Assembly: GCA_018066165.1 (NCBI GenBank)
Contig: JAGHRX010000049.1
Span: 1 to 20,920 of the forward strand
Source: UBA1723 sp018066165
GTDB lineage: Bacteria > Bacteroidota > Bacteroidia > Bacteroidales > Paludibacteraceae
DNA length: 20,920 nt
Direction of reading: 5' to 3'
Shown here: positions 6,633 through 13,629 of the stretch, piece by piece
Layout: each line of letters begins with the position of its first letter
Position numbering within the stretch: position 1 is the stretch's first letter
Notes under the pieces: model-generated
Told to the model about the DNA's origin: nothing
The model's input: only the letters and a program-made list of their open reading frames with translations
Database searches by the model: none
Position numbers and translations under genes: made by a program

Positions 6633-7397
6633 ATGATTTTAATTACAAACGACGACGGTATTTCCGCTAACGGAATAAAGGCTCTGACTGAGGTGGCTCG
6701 TGAGTTCGACGAGGTTATTGTCTTTGCTCCTGATGGCCCACGCTCTGGTATGAGCAACGCCATCACATGCAACAAACCGCTGAAATTTGAACTTGTAGGC
6801 AAGTTGAGCAACGTCACTCTCTATACTTGCACTGGCACACCTACCGACTGTGTCAAACTTGCCGTCCAGACGGTTTTCAAGAATGCTGAGCGTCCGCTTA
6901 TCCTGTCGGGAATCAATCACGGCAACAACGCATCTGTCAATATTATCTACTCTGGCACTATGGGTGCGGCTTTGGAAGCCAACATCATAGGCATCCCTTC
7001 CATTGGTTTTTCCATCAACGACAATGATGTGAACGCTGATCTTGAGGCTGCAAAAGATGTCGCGAGATTTATCCTTCAGAAATATTACGACGGAGAATAC
7101 GACAGCTATTATGCTGAAACATTTTCCGACGTTCCCGTATGCCTTAATGTGAATATTCCTGCTGGCGACGTGAAGGGTGTGATGCTTTGCAACCAGGCGA
7201 GAGGCAAGTGGAGCGAGGATTTCGAACTGCGTAAGAATGAGAAGGGAGAGGATGAGTATTGGCTTCTTGGCGAATTCCACAACCTTGATACCGACCGTAC
7301 TGACACTGATTTGTACGCGTTGGCCAACAACTATGTTTCAGTCGTCCCCGTCACCACGGATATGACTTTGAGATTTTGTCCAGAAAGAAAAAAATAG
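6633..7397 (+). CDS. surE: 5-prime/3-prime-nucleotidase SurE
   Basis: A 254-residue metal-dependent phosphatase that hydrolyses nucleoside monophosphates. The signature N-terminus MILITNDDG carries the metal-binding Asp pair D7/D8. The APDGPRSGMSNAIT segment (32-45) supplies the conserved Ser, and SGINHGNN (92-99) supplies the metal-binding Asn N95. The YSGTMGAALEA motif typical of SurE follows. The length is normal. The stop codon is 8 bp from the next gene, consistent with a surE-lpxB operon. Confidence 0.97.
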   Translation: MILITNDDGISANGIKALTEVAREFDEVIVFAPDGPRSGMSNAITCNKPLKFELVGKLSNVTLYTCTGTPTDCVKLAVQTVFKNAERPLILSGINHGNNASVNIIYSGTMGAALEANIIGIPSIGFSINDNDVNADLEAAKDVARFILQKYYDGEYDSYYAETFSDVPVCLNVNIPAGDVKGVMLCNQARGKWSEDFELRKNEKGEDEYWLLGEFHNLDTDRTDTDLYALANNYVSVVPVTTDMTLRFCPERKK

Positions 7398-7405
7398 AAG
7401 ATTAT

Positions 7406-7756
7406 ATGTCAGAATACAATAAATTCTATATAGACGCCAACGGCAATATCGGCACAAAGAAGAGTGGCGATAAATTTATGTATGGATTCCTAATCGGAAC
7501 TATCGTGCCTATCATTTTATTCATGGTGCTTATCTATGGAATGACACACTATGAAATTTCGGAATTGGTGGCCTATTCGTGGAAAGCGGCAGGAAACTCA
7601 CTTTTCCTACCAATCGTGATCGGATCCCTTATGCCTAACATGTTCGTCTTCTTCTGGATGTATAAGACAGAGAGATGGAATATGACACGAGGATTGGTGG
7701 TAGCTACATTCTTTTTGTTAGGTCTCTTTGCCGCACGAGCTTATATTAAATTCTAA
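7406..7756 (+). CDS. Small three-helix inner-membrane protein between surE and lpxB
   Basis: A 116-residue protein from the ATG at 7406. A TTG at 7376 would add ten basic residues but overlaps surE, so I prefer the ATG. After a short soluble head (YNKFYIDANGNIGTKKSGDKF) come three hydrophobic helices (about 24-47, 60-83 and 92-112). I recognise no catalytic motif or named family. It lies 8 bp after surE and 5 bp before lpxB, so it is surely co-transcribed. A role linked to lipid A or the envelope is only inferred from position. Confidence 0.85.
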   Translation: MSEYNKFYIDANGNIGTKKSGDKFMYGFLIGTIVPIILFMVLIYGMTHYEISELVAYSWKAAGNSLFLPIVIGSLMPNMFVFFWMYKTERWNMTRGLVVATFFLLGLFAARAYIKF

Positions 7757-7761
7757 GGCAG

Positions 7762-8898
7762 ATGAAATACTTCATAATAGCAGGAGAGGCTTCTGGTGAT
7801 TTGCACGCGTCGGGCCTTCTTAAAGCGTTGAAAAATAGAGACTCTGAGGCTCAGTTTATGGGACTCGGTGGCGACATGATGCACGACGAGGGCTGCACCC
7901 TTGTCAAGCACTATCGTGACATGGCCTACATGGGTTTCGTTGCCGTTATCACTCATTTTGGCAAGATCATGCAGAACATGAAGGATTGCAAGAATGCGAT
8001 TATGGAATTTCGTCCGGACATCGTGATCTTGGTGGATTATCCAAGCTTCAACCTTCAGATTGCTGAGTTTGTAAAGAAGAATCTTCCTGGCGTTCCTGTC
8101 CATTATTATATAGCTCCGAAGCTATGGGCGTGGAAGGAGTATCGTCTAAAGAACATCAAGAAATACGTCGACAGAGTCTATTCGATTCTGCCATTTGAGA
8201 TAGAGTGGTTCGGAAAACGCGGATATCAGGTTGATTACGTGGGAAATCCATGTGCCGACGCGGTGTATAACCGTCCCGACCAAGACGAATCGTTCGACTC
8301 GTTTGTGACGTCGCAATATCTCGACAACAAACCGATAATCGCTCTTTTGGCTGGAAGCCGAGTGCAGGAGATCAAGACCTCTCTTCCGAAAATGTTGGCA
8401 GCCACAAAGAATATCGAAGGCTATCAGCTTGTGATTGCGGGGGCACCGTCGATCTATGATAAACTTTACGACAAAATCATCGCTGAATCAGGGGCAAAGG
8501 CGACGGTGGTGCACGACGCTACTTACCGTCTGCTTACACAGGCAAAAGTGGCTGTCGTATGTTCGGGCACCGCAACATTGGAGACAGCCTTGGTGGGAAC
8601 ACCACAGACAGTCGTTTACCACATCGGTGGAGGCAAGTTTGTCCATAAATTCTTGAATCTTTTCATCCACGTCGACCAAGTGTCACTTGTGAACCTTATT
8701 GCCAACCGTAAGATGGTGAAGGAGTTGATCATCGAGAATTTCACACCGGAAAAGGTTGAGGCGGAGGTCAGACGTCTGCTTACCGACGAGGCTCAGCAGA
8801 AGATGAAGGAAGATTATGTGGAGCTTCGTAAGATAGTGGGAGAGGCTGGCGTCGGCGACAGAGCAGCAATTAAGATTATTGAGTCAATAAAGAAATAA
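7762..8898 (+). CDS. lpxB: Lipid-A-disaccharide synthase
   Basis: A 378-residue family-19 glycosyltransferase that joins UDP-2,3-diacylglucosamine and lipid X to form the lipid A disaccharide at the inner face of the inner membrane. The N-terminal YFIIAGEASGDLHASGLL is diagnostic. Other family segments are MGLGGDMM, DIVILVDYPSFNLQIAEF, VHYYIAPKLWAWKEYR and LPFEIEWF, followed by VDYVGNPCAD, LLAGSRVQEI and the C-terminal SGTATLETAL...PQTVVYH. The length matches the family. It belongs to the plus-strand run that begins with surE. Confidence 0.98.
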   Translation: MKYFIIAGEASGDLHASGLLKALKNRDSEAQFMGLGGDMMHDEGCTLVKHYRDMAYMGFVAVITHFGKIMQNMKDCKNAIMEFRPDIVILVDYPSFNLQIAEFVKKNLPGVPVHYYIAPKLWAWKEYRLKNIKKYVDRVYSILPFEIEWFGKRGYQVDYVGNPCADAVYNRPDQDESFDSFVTSQYLDNKPIIALLAGSRVQEIKTSLPKMLAATKNIEGYQLVIAGAPSIYDKLYDKIIAESGAKATVVHDATYRLLTQAKVAVVCSGTATLETALVGTPQTVVYHIGGGKFVHKFLNLFIHVDQVSLVNLIANRKMVKELIIENFTPEKVEAEVRRLLTDEAQQKMKEDYVELRKIVGEAGVGDRAAIKIIESIKK

Positions 8899-8939
8899 AA
8901 TAATAATTATCCCGTCAGGGAATTAAATATCGGAAAACA

Positions 8940-9113
8940 ATGAGAGCACTATTGATTGCATTATTTGGCATTCTTGCCTTTACATCATGTGAAGGATTAG
9001 TAGAGAACGATTGCGTCTGCACAACGAAGAGCGGAGAGCAATATGAGGAGTACGATGTGGAAGGTTCTTGTTCCCTATTGAACGACGACGATGCAACTTG
9101 CAAAGTTAAGTAA
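8940..9113 (+). CDS. Small Cys-rich lipoprotein, 57 residues
   Basis: The ATG at 8940 opens a 57-codon frame ending in TAA at 9111-9113. The product starts MRALLIALFGILAFTSCEGL, a short lipoprotein signal with lipobox FTSC (lipid-bearing C17). The acidic mature part has four further cysteines (C25, C27, C44, C54). It lies 41 bp after lpxB, and its last 23 bases overlap the start of the MauE-thioredoxin gene, which points to translational coupling. It is short enough to be missed by usual length cut-offs. I infer it could be a substrate or partner of the downstream redox protein, given its Cys-x-Cys. No known family is recognised. Confidence 0.75.
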   Translation: MRALLIALFGILAFTSCEGLVENDCVCTTKSGEQYEEYDVEGSCSLLNDDDATCKVK

Positions 9114-9999
9114 ATATATTCCGACGTTTGCGGTCGGAGTGTTGTTTGTCATTTCTGCCATACTCAAATTGTTGGGTATGGCAGCTTTTGAAATGTACCT
9201 GTATGAGTTTCAGATAGTCTCCTTTGAGGTTGCCGCGGTATTCTCACGTCTGATAGTCGCAGCAGAGTTGGCAGTCGGCATTGCCTTGCTTGCGAATATC
9301 AAGTGGGCAGACTATGTGGCAGGAGGAATGTTGTTGGCATTTTCCCTTTTCCTTATCGTATTGATAAAGGAGGGCAACACAGGAAATTGCCACTGCATGG
9401 GAGAAGTGTTTGATTTGAGTCCGGACAAATCGATATCGAAGAATATTATGATGCTGATGCTTCTGTTTTGGGGGCATCGTATGGCATCCTATTTCAAGCA
9501 GAGCAAAAAGAGTTGGATTATCACAGTGGTGGCGATTGGATTGGTTTCGCTGATCTCAGTGTTTGCTCTCAACCGTCCGGATTTCATGCGATTAGTGAAA
9601 GAGAGAGAGTATAGCCAAGAGAAGTTGAAAGAGATGTTGGCGGAGAAATTCCCGTCGGCATTGGAAGGAGAAAAAGTAGTGTGCGTGTTGAGCACCCATT
9701 GTGGACATTGCAAGATGGCGGCACGTAGATTGGAGGGAATATTTGCTCGTAATGATTGGCACGACGACGAGATTCTCACCGTCTTCAGTGATCCGAAAAT
9801 CTCCACTGAACCGATAGAGGAAAGAATCGATTCTTTCTTTGTCGATACCAAAGTGAAGCGCAGAAACGTCATCTCTATGGATCAGGACACATTATATTAT
9901 GTCTCTCCACGTGTTCCGACCATCTTCCGTCTTAAAGATGGGGAGGTCCAGAAGATCCACGGCTACAGAGATATCAAAACTGCGGATTTTGAAAAATAA
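9091..9999 (+). CDS. MauE/DoxX-like membrane domain fused to a thioredoxin-like domain
   Basis: A 302-residue fusion. Residues 1-155 hold four or five membrane helices of MauE/DoxX type, with a periplasmic NCHCMGE motif (C100, C102) after helix 3. A further helix (142-160) leads to a periplasmic thioredoxin-like domain (about 185-300) with CGHC at 204-207 and the cis-Pro segment VPTIF. The layout resembles quinone-linked disulfide systems, in which a membrane Cys pair exchanges electrons with a tethered thioredoxin. I infer a role in envelope disulfide or heme-protein maturation. It overlaps the preceding small lipoprotein gene by 23 bp. No clear terminator follows. Confidence 0.88.
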   Translation: MQLAKLSKYIPTFAVGVLFVISAILKLLGMAAFEMYLYEFQIVSFEVAAVFSRLIVAAELAVGIALLANIKWADYVAGGMLLAFSLFLIVLIKEGNTGNCHCMGEVFDLSPDKSISKNIMMLMLLFWGHRMASYFKQSKKSWIITVVAIGLVSLISVFALNRPDFMRLVKEREYSQEKLKEMLAEKFPSALEGEKVVCVLSTHCGHCKMAARRLEGIFARNDWHDDEILTVFSDPKISTEPIEERIDSFFVDTKVKRRNVISMDQDTLYYVSPRVPTIFRLKDGEVQKIHGYRDIKTADFEK

Positions 10000-10150
10000 C
10001 TCTGTCATTGTTGTTGCCTTATGGTTTACGATTATACTCACGTTGGCGTGTGCATAGTTTGATTGAGTATCATTATTTTGAAGAATTAGACATAAAATGG
10101 AGGCTGAATTTATTTTTTTTACCGTTTTTTTCCTAATTTTACAATTTCTT

Positions 10151-10189
10151 TTCGCTATTTGTGAGATTTAAGATCTGACAAATAGCGAA
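10151..10189. repeat. 12-bp perfect inverted repeat upstream of the lipoprotein/C10 protease genes
   Basis: TTCGCTATTTGT (10151-10162) and ACAAATAGCGAA (10178-10189) are perfect reverse complements around a 15-nt centre that itself contains AGAT/ATCT. No T-run follows in either direction, so it looks like an operator or leader hairpin rather than a terminator. The rest of 10000-10220 shows nothing I can name. Confidence 0.5.
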
Positions 10190-10220
10190 TGCAAATATGT
10201 AGAATCAATAAATTCAAGGA

Positions 10221-10676
10221 ATGAATAGAAAATTTCGTTTAGTCCCAATGCTTATTGGTGCATTTATGGGAATTATGTTTTGTGGATGTCCAGCCTCAGT
10301 GATGCAAAATGATTTAGGACCGCTTACTGTAGCAAAAATGGATCGAGATTATTCGGAATATGCTTATTATTGGAATTATCCAGGAGATAGCGTTCATGTT
10401 TTAAGAAGAATAAATAAAGGTGCTATTGAACCTTTATTAGATTCATTTTATATAATTGGATTTGGTAGTAGTGCTTTCGACAAAATTGTATTTACGTCTA
10501 GATTGGGAAATGAGATTATATCAGGAGAATCAATTTTGTTAGAAACAGATTCCATTATCGATGATAATCCATTCAAAGAAATTTATGAATATGACGATGA
10601 TGGTAGACAGGACAAGAAAAAGCTCAGAGATGTTATAAAGAATAAGGAATTTGACAAATTAACTAGATTAAAATAA
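10221..10676 (+). CDS. Hypothetical lipoprotein upstream of C10 protease
   Basis: A 151-residue protein with a lipoprotein signal peptide (FMGIMFCGCP; probable lipid-bearing C23). The mature part is about 128 residues, with mixed beta-strand-like segments and a highly charged C-terminus (KEIYEYDDDGRQDKKKLRD). I recognise no family. It lies 10 bp before the C10 protease gene, so the two are likely co-transcribed. The base composition is more AT-rich than in the lpxB region. C10 proteases of Streptococcus and Bacteroides fragilis are known to have small inhibitor genes beside them. A protective inhibitor is therefore possible, but that is inferred from position only. Confidence 0.8.
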   Translation: MNRKFRLVPMLIGAFMGIMFCGCPASVMQNDLGPLTVAKMDRDYSEYAYYWNYPGDSVHVLRRINKGAIEPLLDSFYIIGFGSSAFDKIVFTSRLGNEIISGESILLETDSIIDDNPFKEIYEYDDDGRQDKKKLRDVIKNKEFDKLTRLK

Positions 10677-10686
10677 AAGAATAAAT

Positions 10687-11748
10687 ATGAAATGTAGAAT
10701 ATTTGTATTGCTGCTCCTTATAGGTGTGGCTGAGAATGTTATGTCCTATACGCCAGGAGAAATTTTGCTAAAAAAATGTCGTTCAGGAGAAACTGTGCCA
10801 GAAGAGATTAAATGGGGACAAAGTGTCAATTCAGAGTTTGGTTGCTCTCCATCTTACAACTATCACATATCTGATTATGCGGCAGAAGGAGAGGATTGTT
10901 ATCGCCTTGTTGCTGGATGTGCGGCAATTGCTTTTGGGCAGATAATGGCGATGTGGCAGTATCCATTAACTTCTAAATATCGTACTTACAATTGGGAGAA
11001 TATACCTCCTTATTTAAAAGATGGTGATTCTGAGGATTGTCCATTGCTTATTAAGGATGTCGGGCGAGCATGTGGCACTCATTATACGGTTGCAGGATTC
11101 AATATAGATGCCTCTTGGACACCTCGTCATGATTTCAGAGATGGCATTGAAGAAATGGGATATTATGTTGAAACATGCACTGAGAAGGATTGGCTGAAAT
11201 ATAACACATTAGATGGTTGGTATGATTTCATTAGAAGCGAAATTGATTGTGGTCGTCCAGTTATAATGTTTGGAGAAGACAGAACAATATTCAAGTCTCA
11301 CTATTTTGTGATTGATGGATATTCAGAGTATGATCCATATAGATTTCATATTAATTATGGGCATAACAACGGTGGATCATTTATAGATATCAGAACATAT
11401 CGATACAATGAAGATCGTGAAATATTTTATGGTATTTATCCCAAAAGAGAGGATGCTCCAAAAATAAATTACAAAAAAATGAGGAATTACATATTCTCAA
11501 ATTGTAAATATTCAAAAGCAGGAAGAGTACAATATAGTGTGGAAAATGCAGATTCTTGGGAATGCTCTGTTTTTGACCGTGATGGAATATTATTGTGGAA
11601 AGGAGGCGGCACTGTTAAGGAGGGAATTGCAGATGTTTGGGATGGTAGTTCTTCAGTTAAATTGTCGCAGGATGATTATTGGTTGAATGTCACATTAAAA
11701 ACAGCAATGGAGCCAGAGCGACTGTTATCGATCATTTCGCTTATGTAA
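10687..11748 (+). CDS. C10 (streptopain-type) cysteine protease, frameshifted
   Basis: A secreted papain-fold protease of family C10. There is a signal peptide (about 1-20), then only about 20 residues before the mature-type start IKWGQ, so the long SpeB-type prodomain is missing. Catalytic Cys78 lies in VAGCAAIAFGQIMAMWQYP and catalytic His205 in SHYFVIDGY. Asn223 lies in FHINYGHNNGG, where NYGH replaces the common NWGW. From about residue 265 a beta-sandwich module begins (CSVFDRDGILLWKGGG). Its end is lost because the frame shifts at an A5 run (11697-11701). The last 18 or so residues before the stop look out of frame. One extra A joins it to the next frame, giving a 549-residue protease with a T9SS sorting domain. 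The gene is AT-rich compared with its neighbours. Confidence 0.88.
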   Translation: MKCRIFVLLLLIGVAENVMSYTPGEILLKKCRSGETVPEEIKWGQSVNSEFGCSPSYNYHISDYAAEGEDCYRLVAGCAAIAFGQIMAMWQYPLTSKYRTYNWENIPPYLKDGDSEDCPLLIKDVGRACGTHYTVAGFNIDASWTPRHDFRDGIEEMGYYVETCTEKDWLKYNTLDGWYDFIRSEIDCGRPVIMFGEDRTIFKSHYFVIDGYSEYDPYRFHINYGHNNGGSFIDIRTYRYNEDREIFYGIYPKREDAPKINYKKMRNYIFSNCKYSKAGRVQYSVENADSWECSVFDRDGILLWKGGGTVKEGIADVWDGSSSVKLSQDDYWLNVTLKTAMEPERLLSIISLM

Positions 11749-12335
11749 CTACTCTTAATAATAGTTATAGAGTTGAGGGTATTGAATCTCAATTGTTGAA
11801 TAGTAGATATACTCCCAATAATTACAATGGAGAAAATAAAGTCATTGAGATTAAAACCGATAACGTTAGCAGTTATGTCGCATCTTTTTATGATCTGAAT
11901 GGATTTCTTGTTTGGACTGGTTCTGGAAATGTGGCTAAAGATTTGATTAAACTAACTCCCGACCTATCCAATTATGAATCTGGATATTATTCTTTGGAAT
12001 TAAAACTTGATGGTGGATGCCATTGTTCTTCATCGACAACAGAATCTTTTAGAATAAACTATGACAAATCGGTTTATGGTGAACTTACGGAAGCAACTGT
12101 AATAGATAGTTGTGATGTCATCAGTATAATTAATGCTCCTTCGTTATTGGAAATTAGAAGTGCAGAGAAAATGAATAGAATTTCTGTGTATTCAACATCT
12201 GGTATATGTGTCGCTCAAGAAATTTGTTTGGAATATGATTATTCATTTGATATTAGCAATTGGTCTAAAAATATGCTGATTATTGTTGTTGAAACTGAAA
12301 ATGGAATTTATTCTCAAAAAGTGGTGATAGAATAA
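11679..12335 (+). CDS. C-terminal part of the C10 protease: beta-sandwich repeat and T9SS type A sorting domain
   Basis: This frame overlaps the end of the protease by 70 bases and has only a TTG as possible start. It probably is not a separate gene. Residues from about 60 repeat the module in the upstream frame: ASFYDLNGFLVWTGSGNV against CSVFDRDGILLWKGGGTV, each followed by a strand ending YYSLELKL or YWLNVTLK. The last 75 residues (ISVYSTSGICVAQE, then the C-terminal YSQKVVIE) match the T9SS type A (Por secretion) sorting domain. That domain exports proteins across the outer membrane, where it is removed. Without it the protease would stay in the periplasm. It ends 5 bp before a bidirectional terminator. 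Confidence 0.8.
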   Translation: MVECHIKNSNGARATVIDHFAYVTTLNNSYRVEGIESQLLNSRYTPNNYNGENKVIEIKTDNVSSYVASFYDLNGFLVWTGSGNVAKDLIKLTPDLSNYESGYYSLELKLDGGCHCSSSTTESFRINYDKSVYGELTEATVIDSCDVISIINAPSLLEIRSAEKMNRISVYSTSGICVAQEICLEYDYSFDISNWSKNMLIIVVETENGIYSQKVVIE

Positions 12336-12340
12336 ATAAC

Positions 12341-12369
12341 AAAAGGCTGTTGCATCGCAACAGCCTTTT
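12341..12369. terminator. Bidirectional terminator between the protease and prfA
   Basis: A perfect 13-bp inverted repeat, AAAAGGCTGTTGC with GCAACAGCCTTTT, around a 3-nt loop. It lies between convergent genes and has T-rich tails on both strands, so it can end both the protease and prfA transcripts. Confidence 0.85.
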
Positions 12370-12383
12370 ATTTTACAGATTAT

Positions 12384-13493
12384 TTACATCTCTGATTCTT
12401 TCAATCTCTCAGCGTTCTCAGCGATGATCAACTGGTCGATGATTCCCTGAATATCACCACCTACGATTGCTGCTAAGTTGTATAGTGTCAATCCGATACG
12501 GTGGTCTGTCACACGGCCCTGTGGGTAGTTGTATGTACGGATCTTTGCTGAACGGTCGCCTGTGCTGACCATTGTCTTGCGTCGTGACGCAATATCATCC
12601 ATATACTTCTGATGCTCCTGGTCGTAGATCTTTGTACGCAAACGAGACAATGCACGCTCCTTGTTCTTTGGCTGGTCTCGTGTCTCTGTACACTCGATCA
12701 AGATCTCCTCTGTGACTCCTGTGTTTGGATTTCTCCATGGGTAACGCAAACGAACTCCAGACTCCACCTTGTTGACGTTCTGTCCACCGGCTCCACCGCT
12801 TCGGAATGTATCCCACTTGATCAAACCTTCTTGGATCTCCACGTCGAACTCATCTGCCTCTGGCAACACTGCCACTGTGGCTGCTGATGTGTGGACACGG
12901 CCCTGTGTCTCTGTCTCTGGAACTCGCTGCACACGGTGAACTCCACTCTCATACTTAAGGATTCCATACACACCGTCGCCAGACACGTTGAAGATGATTT
13001 CCTTGAATCCTCCTGCTGTACCTTCTGTGAAAGATGATACGCTCACGCTCCAGCCTTTCGACTCGCAATACTTGCTGTACATCTTGAATAGGTCTCCGGC
13101 GAAGATAGCAGCCTCGTCGCCACCCGTACCTCCACGGATCTCCACGATCGCATTCTTGCCGTCTTCTGGATCCGACGGAATAAGCATAAGCTTGATTGCC
13201 TCCTCCATCTCAGGGATTTTTGGCTCAAGATCATCAAGTTCAGCTTTGGCCATCTCCTTCATGTCGGGATCGTCCTCAGTCTGAAGAATCTCCTTGGCCT
13301 CAGCGATATTTTTAAGAGCTGCCTCGTATTCCTTCTTAGTTTTCATGATTCTCTCAAGGTCGCTATACTCCTTGTTGAGTTTCACGAAACGCTTCATATC
13401 GGCAATCACTGCCGGGTCTGTAATAAGGGTGCTGATCTCCTCGAATTTGATTTCAAGACCCTCAAGTTTCTGTAGTAGTGTATTCTCTGCCAT
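12384..13493 (-). CDS. prfA: Peptide chain release factor 1
   Basis: A 369-residue class I release factor that recognises UAA and UAG and triggers peptide release on the ribosome. The GGQ catalytic tripeptide is at 236-238 (RSGGAGGQNVNKVESGVRL). The codon-reading loop has P-E-T at 192-194, fitting the PxT rule of RF1 rather than the SPF of RF2. The upstream YESGVHRVQRVPETETQGR segment is strongly conserved. The N-terminal coiled-coil domain (1-105) is complete. It has its own TACTTTTG promoter box and is separated from nadE by a terminator. Confidence 0.98.
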   Translation of the reverse strand: MAENTLLQKLEGLEIKFEEISTLITDPAVIADMKRFVKLNKEYSDLERIMKTKKEYEAALKNIAEAKEILQTEDDPDMKEMAKAELDDLEPKIPEMEEAIKLMLIPSDPEDGKNAIVEIRGGTGGDEAAIFAGDLFKMYSKYCESKGWSVSVSSFTEGTAGGFKEIIFNVSGDGVYGILKYESGVHRVQRVPETETQGRVHTSAATVAVLPEADEFDVEIQEGLIKWDTFRSGGAGGQNVNKVESGVRLRYPWRNPNTGVTEEILIECTETRDQPKNKERALSRLRTKIYDQEHQKYMDDIASRRKTMVSTGDRSAKIRTYNYPQGRVTDHRIGLTLYNLAAIVGGDIQGIIDQLIIAENAERLKESEM

Positions 13494-13553
13494 ATTGTAT
13501 TATTCGTAGGGGCTGGTCTTGTGCCTGCCCTTATTATTGCCGAAAGGCGATTG

Positions 13554-13561
13554 CAAAAGTA
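13554..13561 (-). promoter_or_regulatory. -7 box for prfA
   Basis: TACTTTTG on the minus strand fits TAnnTTTG, about 60 bp before the prfA ATG. It lies just after the nadE terminator. No clear -33 motif is seen within the T-rich tract. Confidence 0.45.
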
Positions 13562-13573
13562 ACAAAAAAAATT

Positions 13574-13603
13574 AAAAAAGGCGACGAGATTTCTCCCGTC
13601 GCC
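13574..13603 (-). terminator. Rho-independent terminator after nadE
   Basis: A 7-bp GC-rich stem, GGCGACG with CGTCGCC, around a 10-nt loop, followed on the minus strand by six Ts and a further T-rich stretch. It lies 26 bp after the nadE stop. Confidence 0.8.
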
Positions 13604-13629
13604 ATTATTTATCATTCGGAATTCTGCAA

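Noticed and set aside
7376..7405. TTG start giving ten extra residues on the small membrane protein.
   Set aside because: It overlaps surE and adds only a basic stretch. The ATG at 7406 gives a tidy 8-bp gap after surE.
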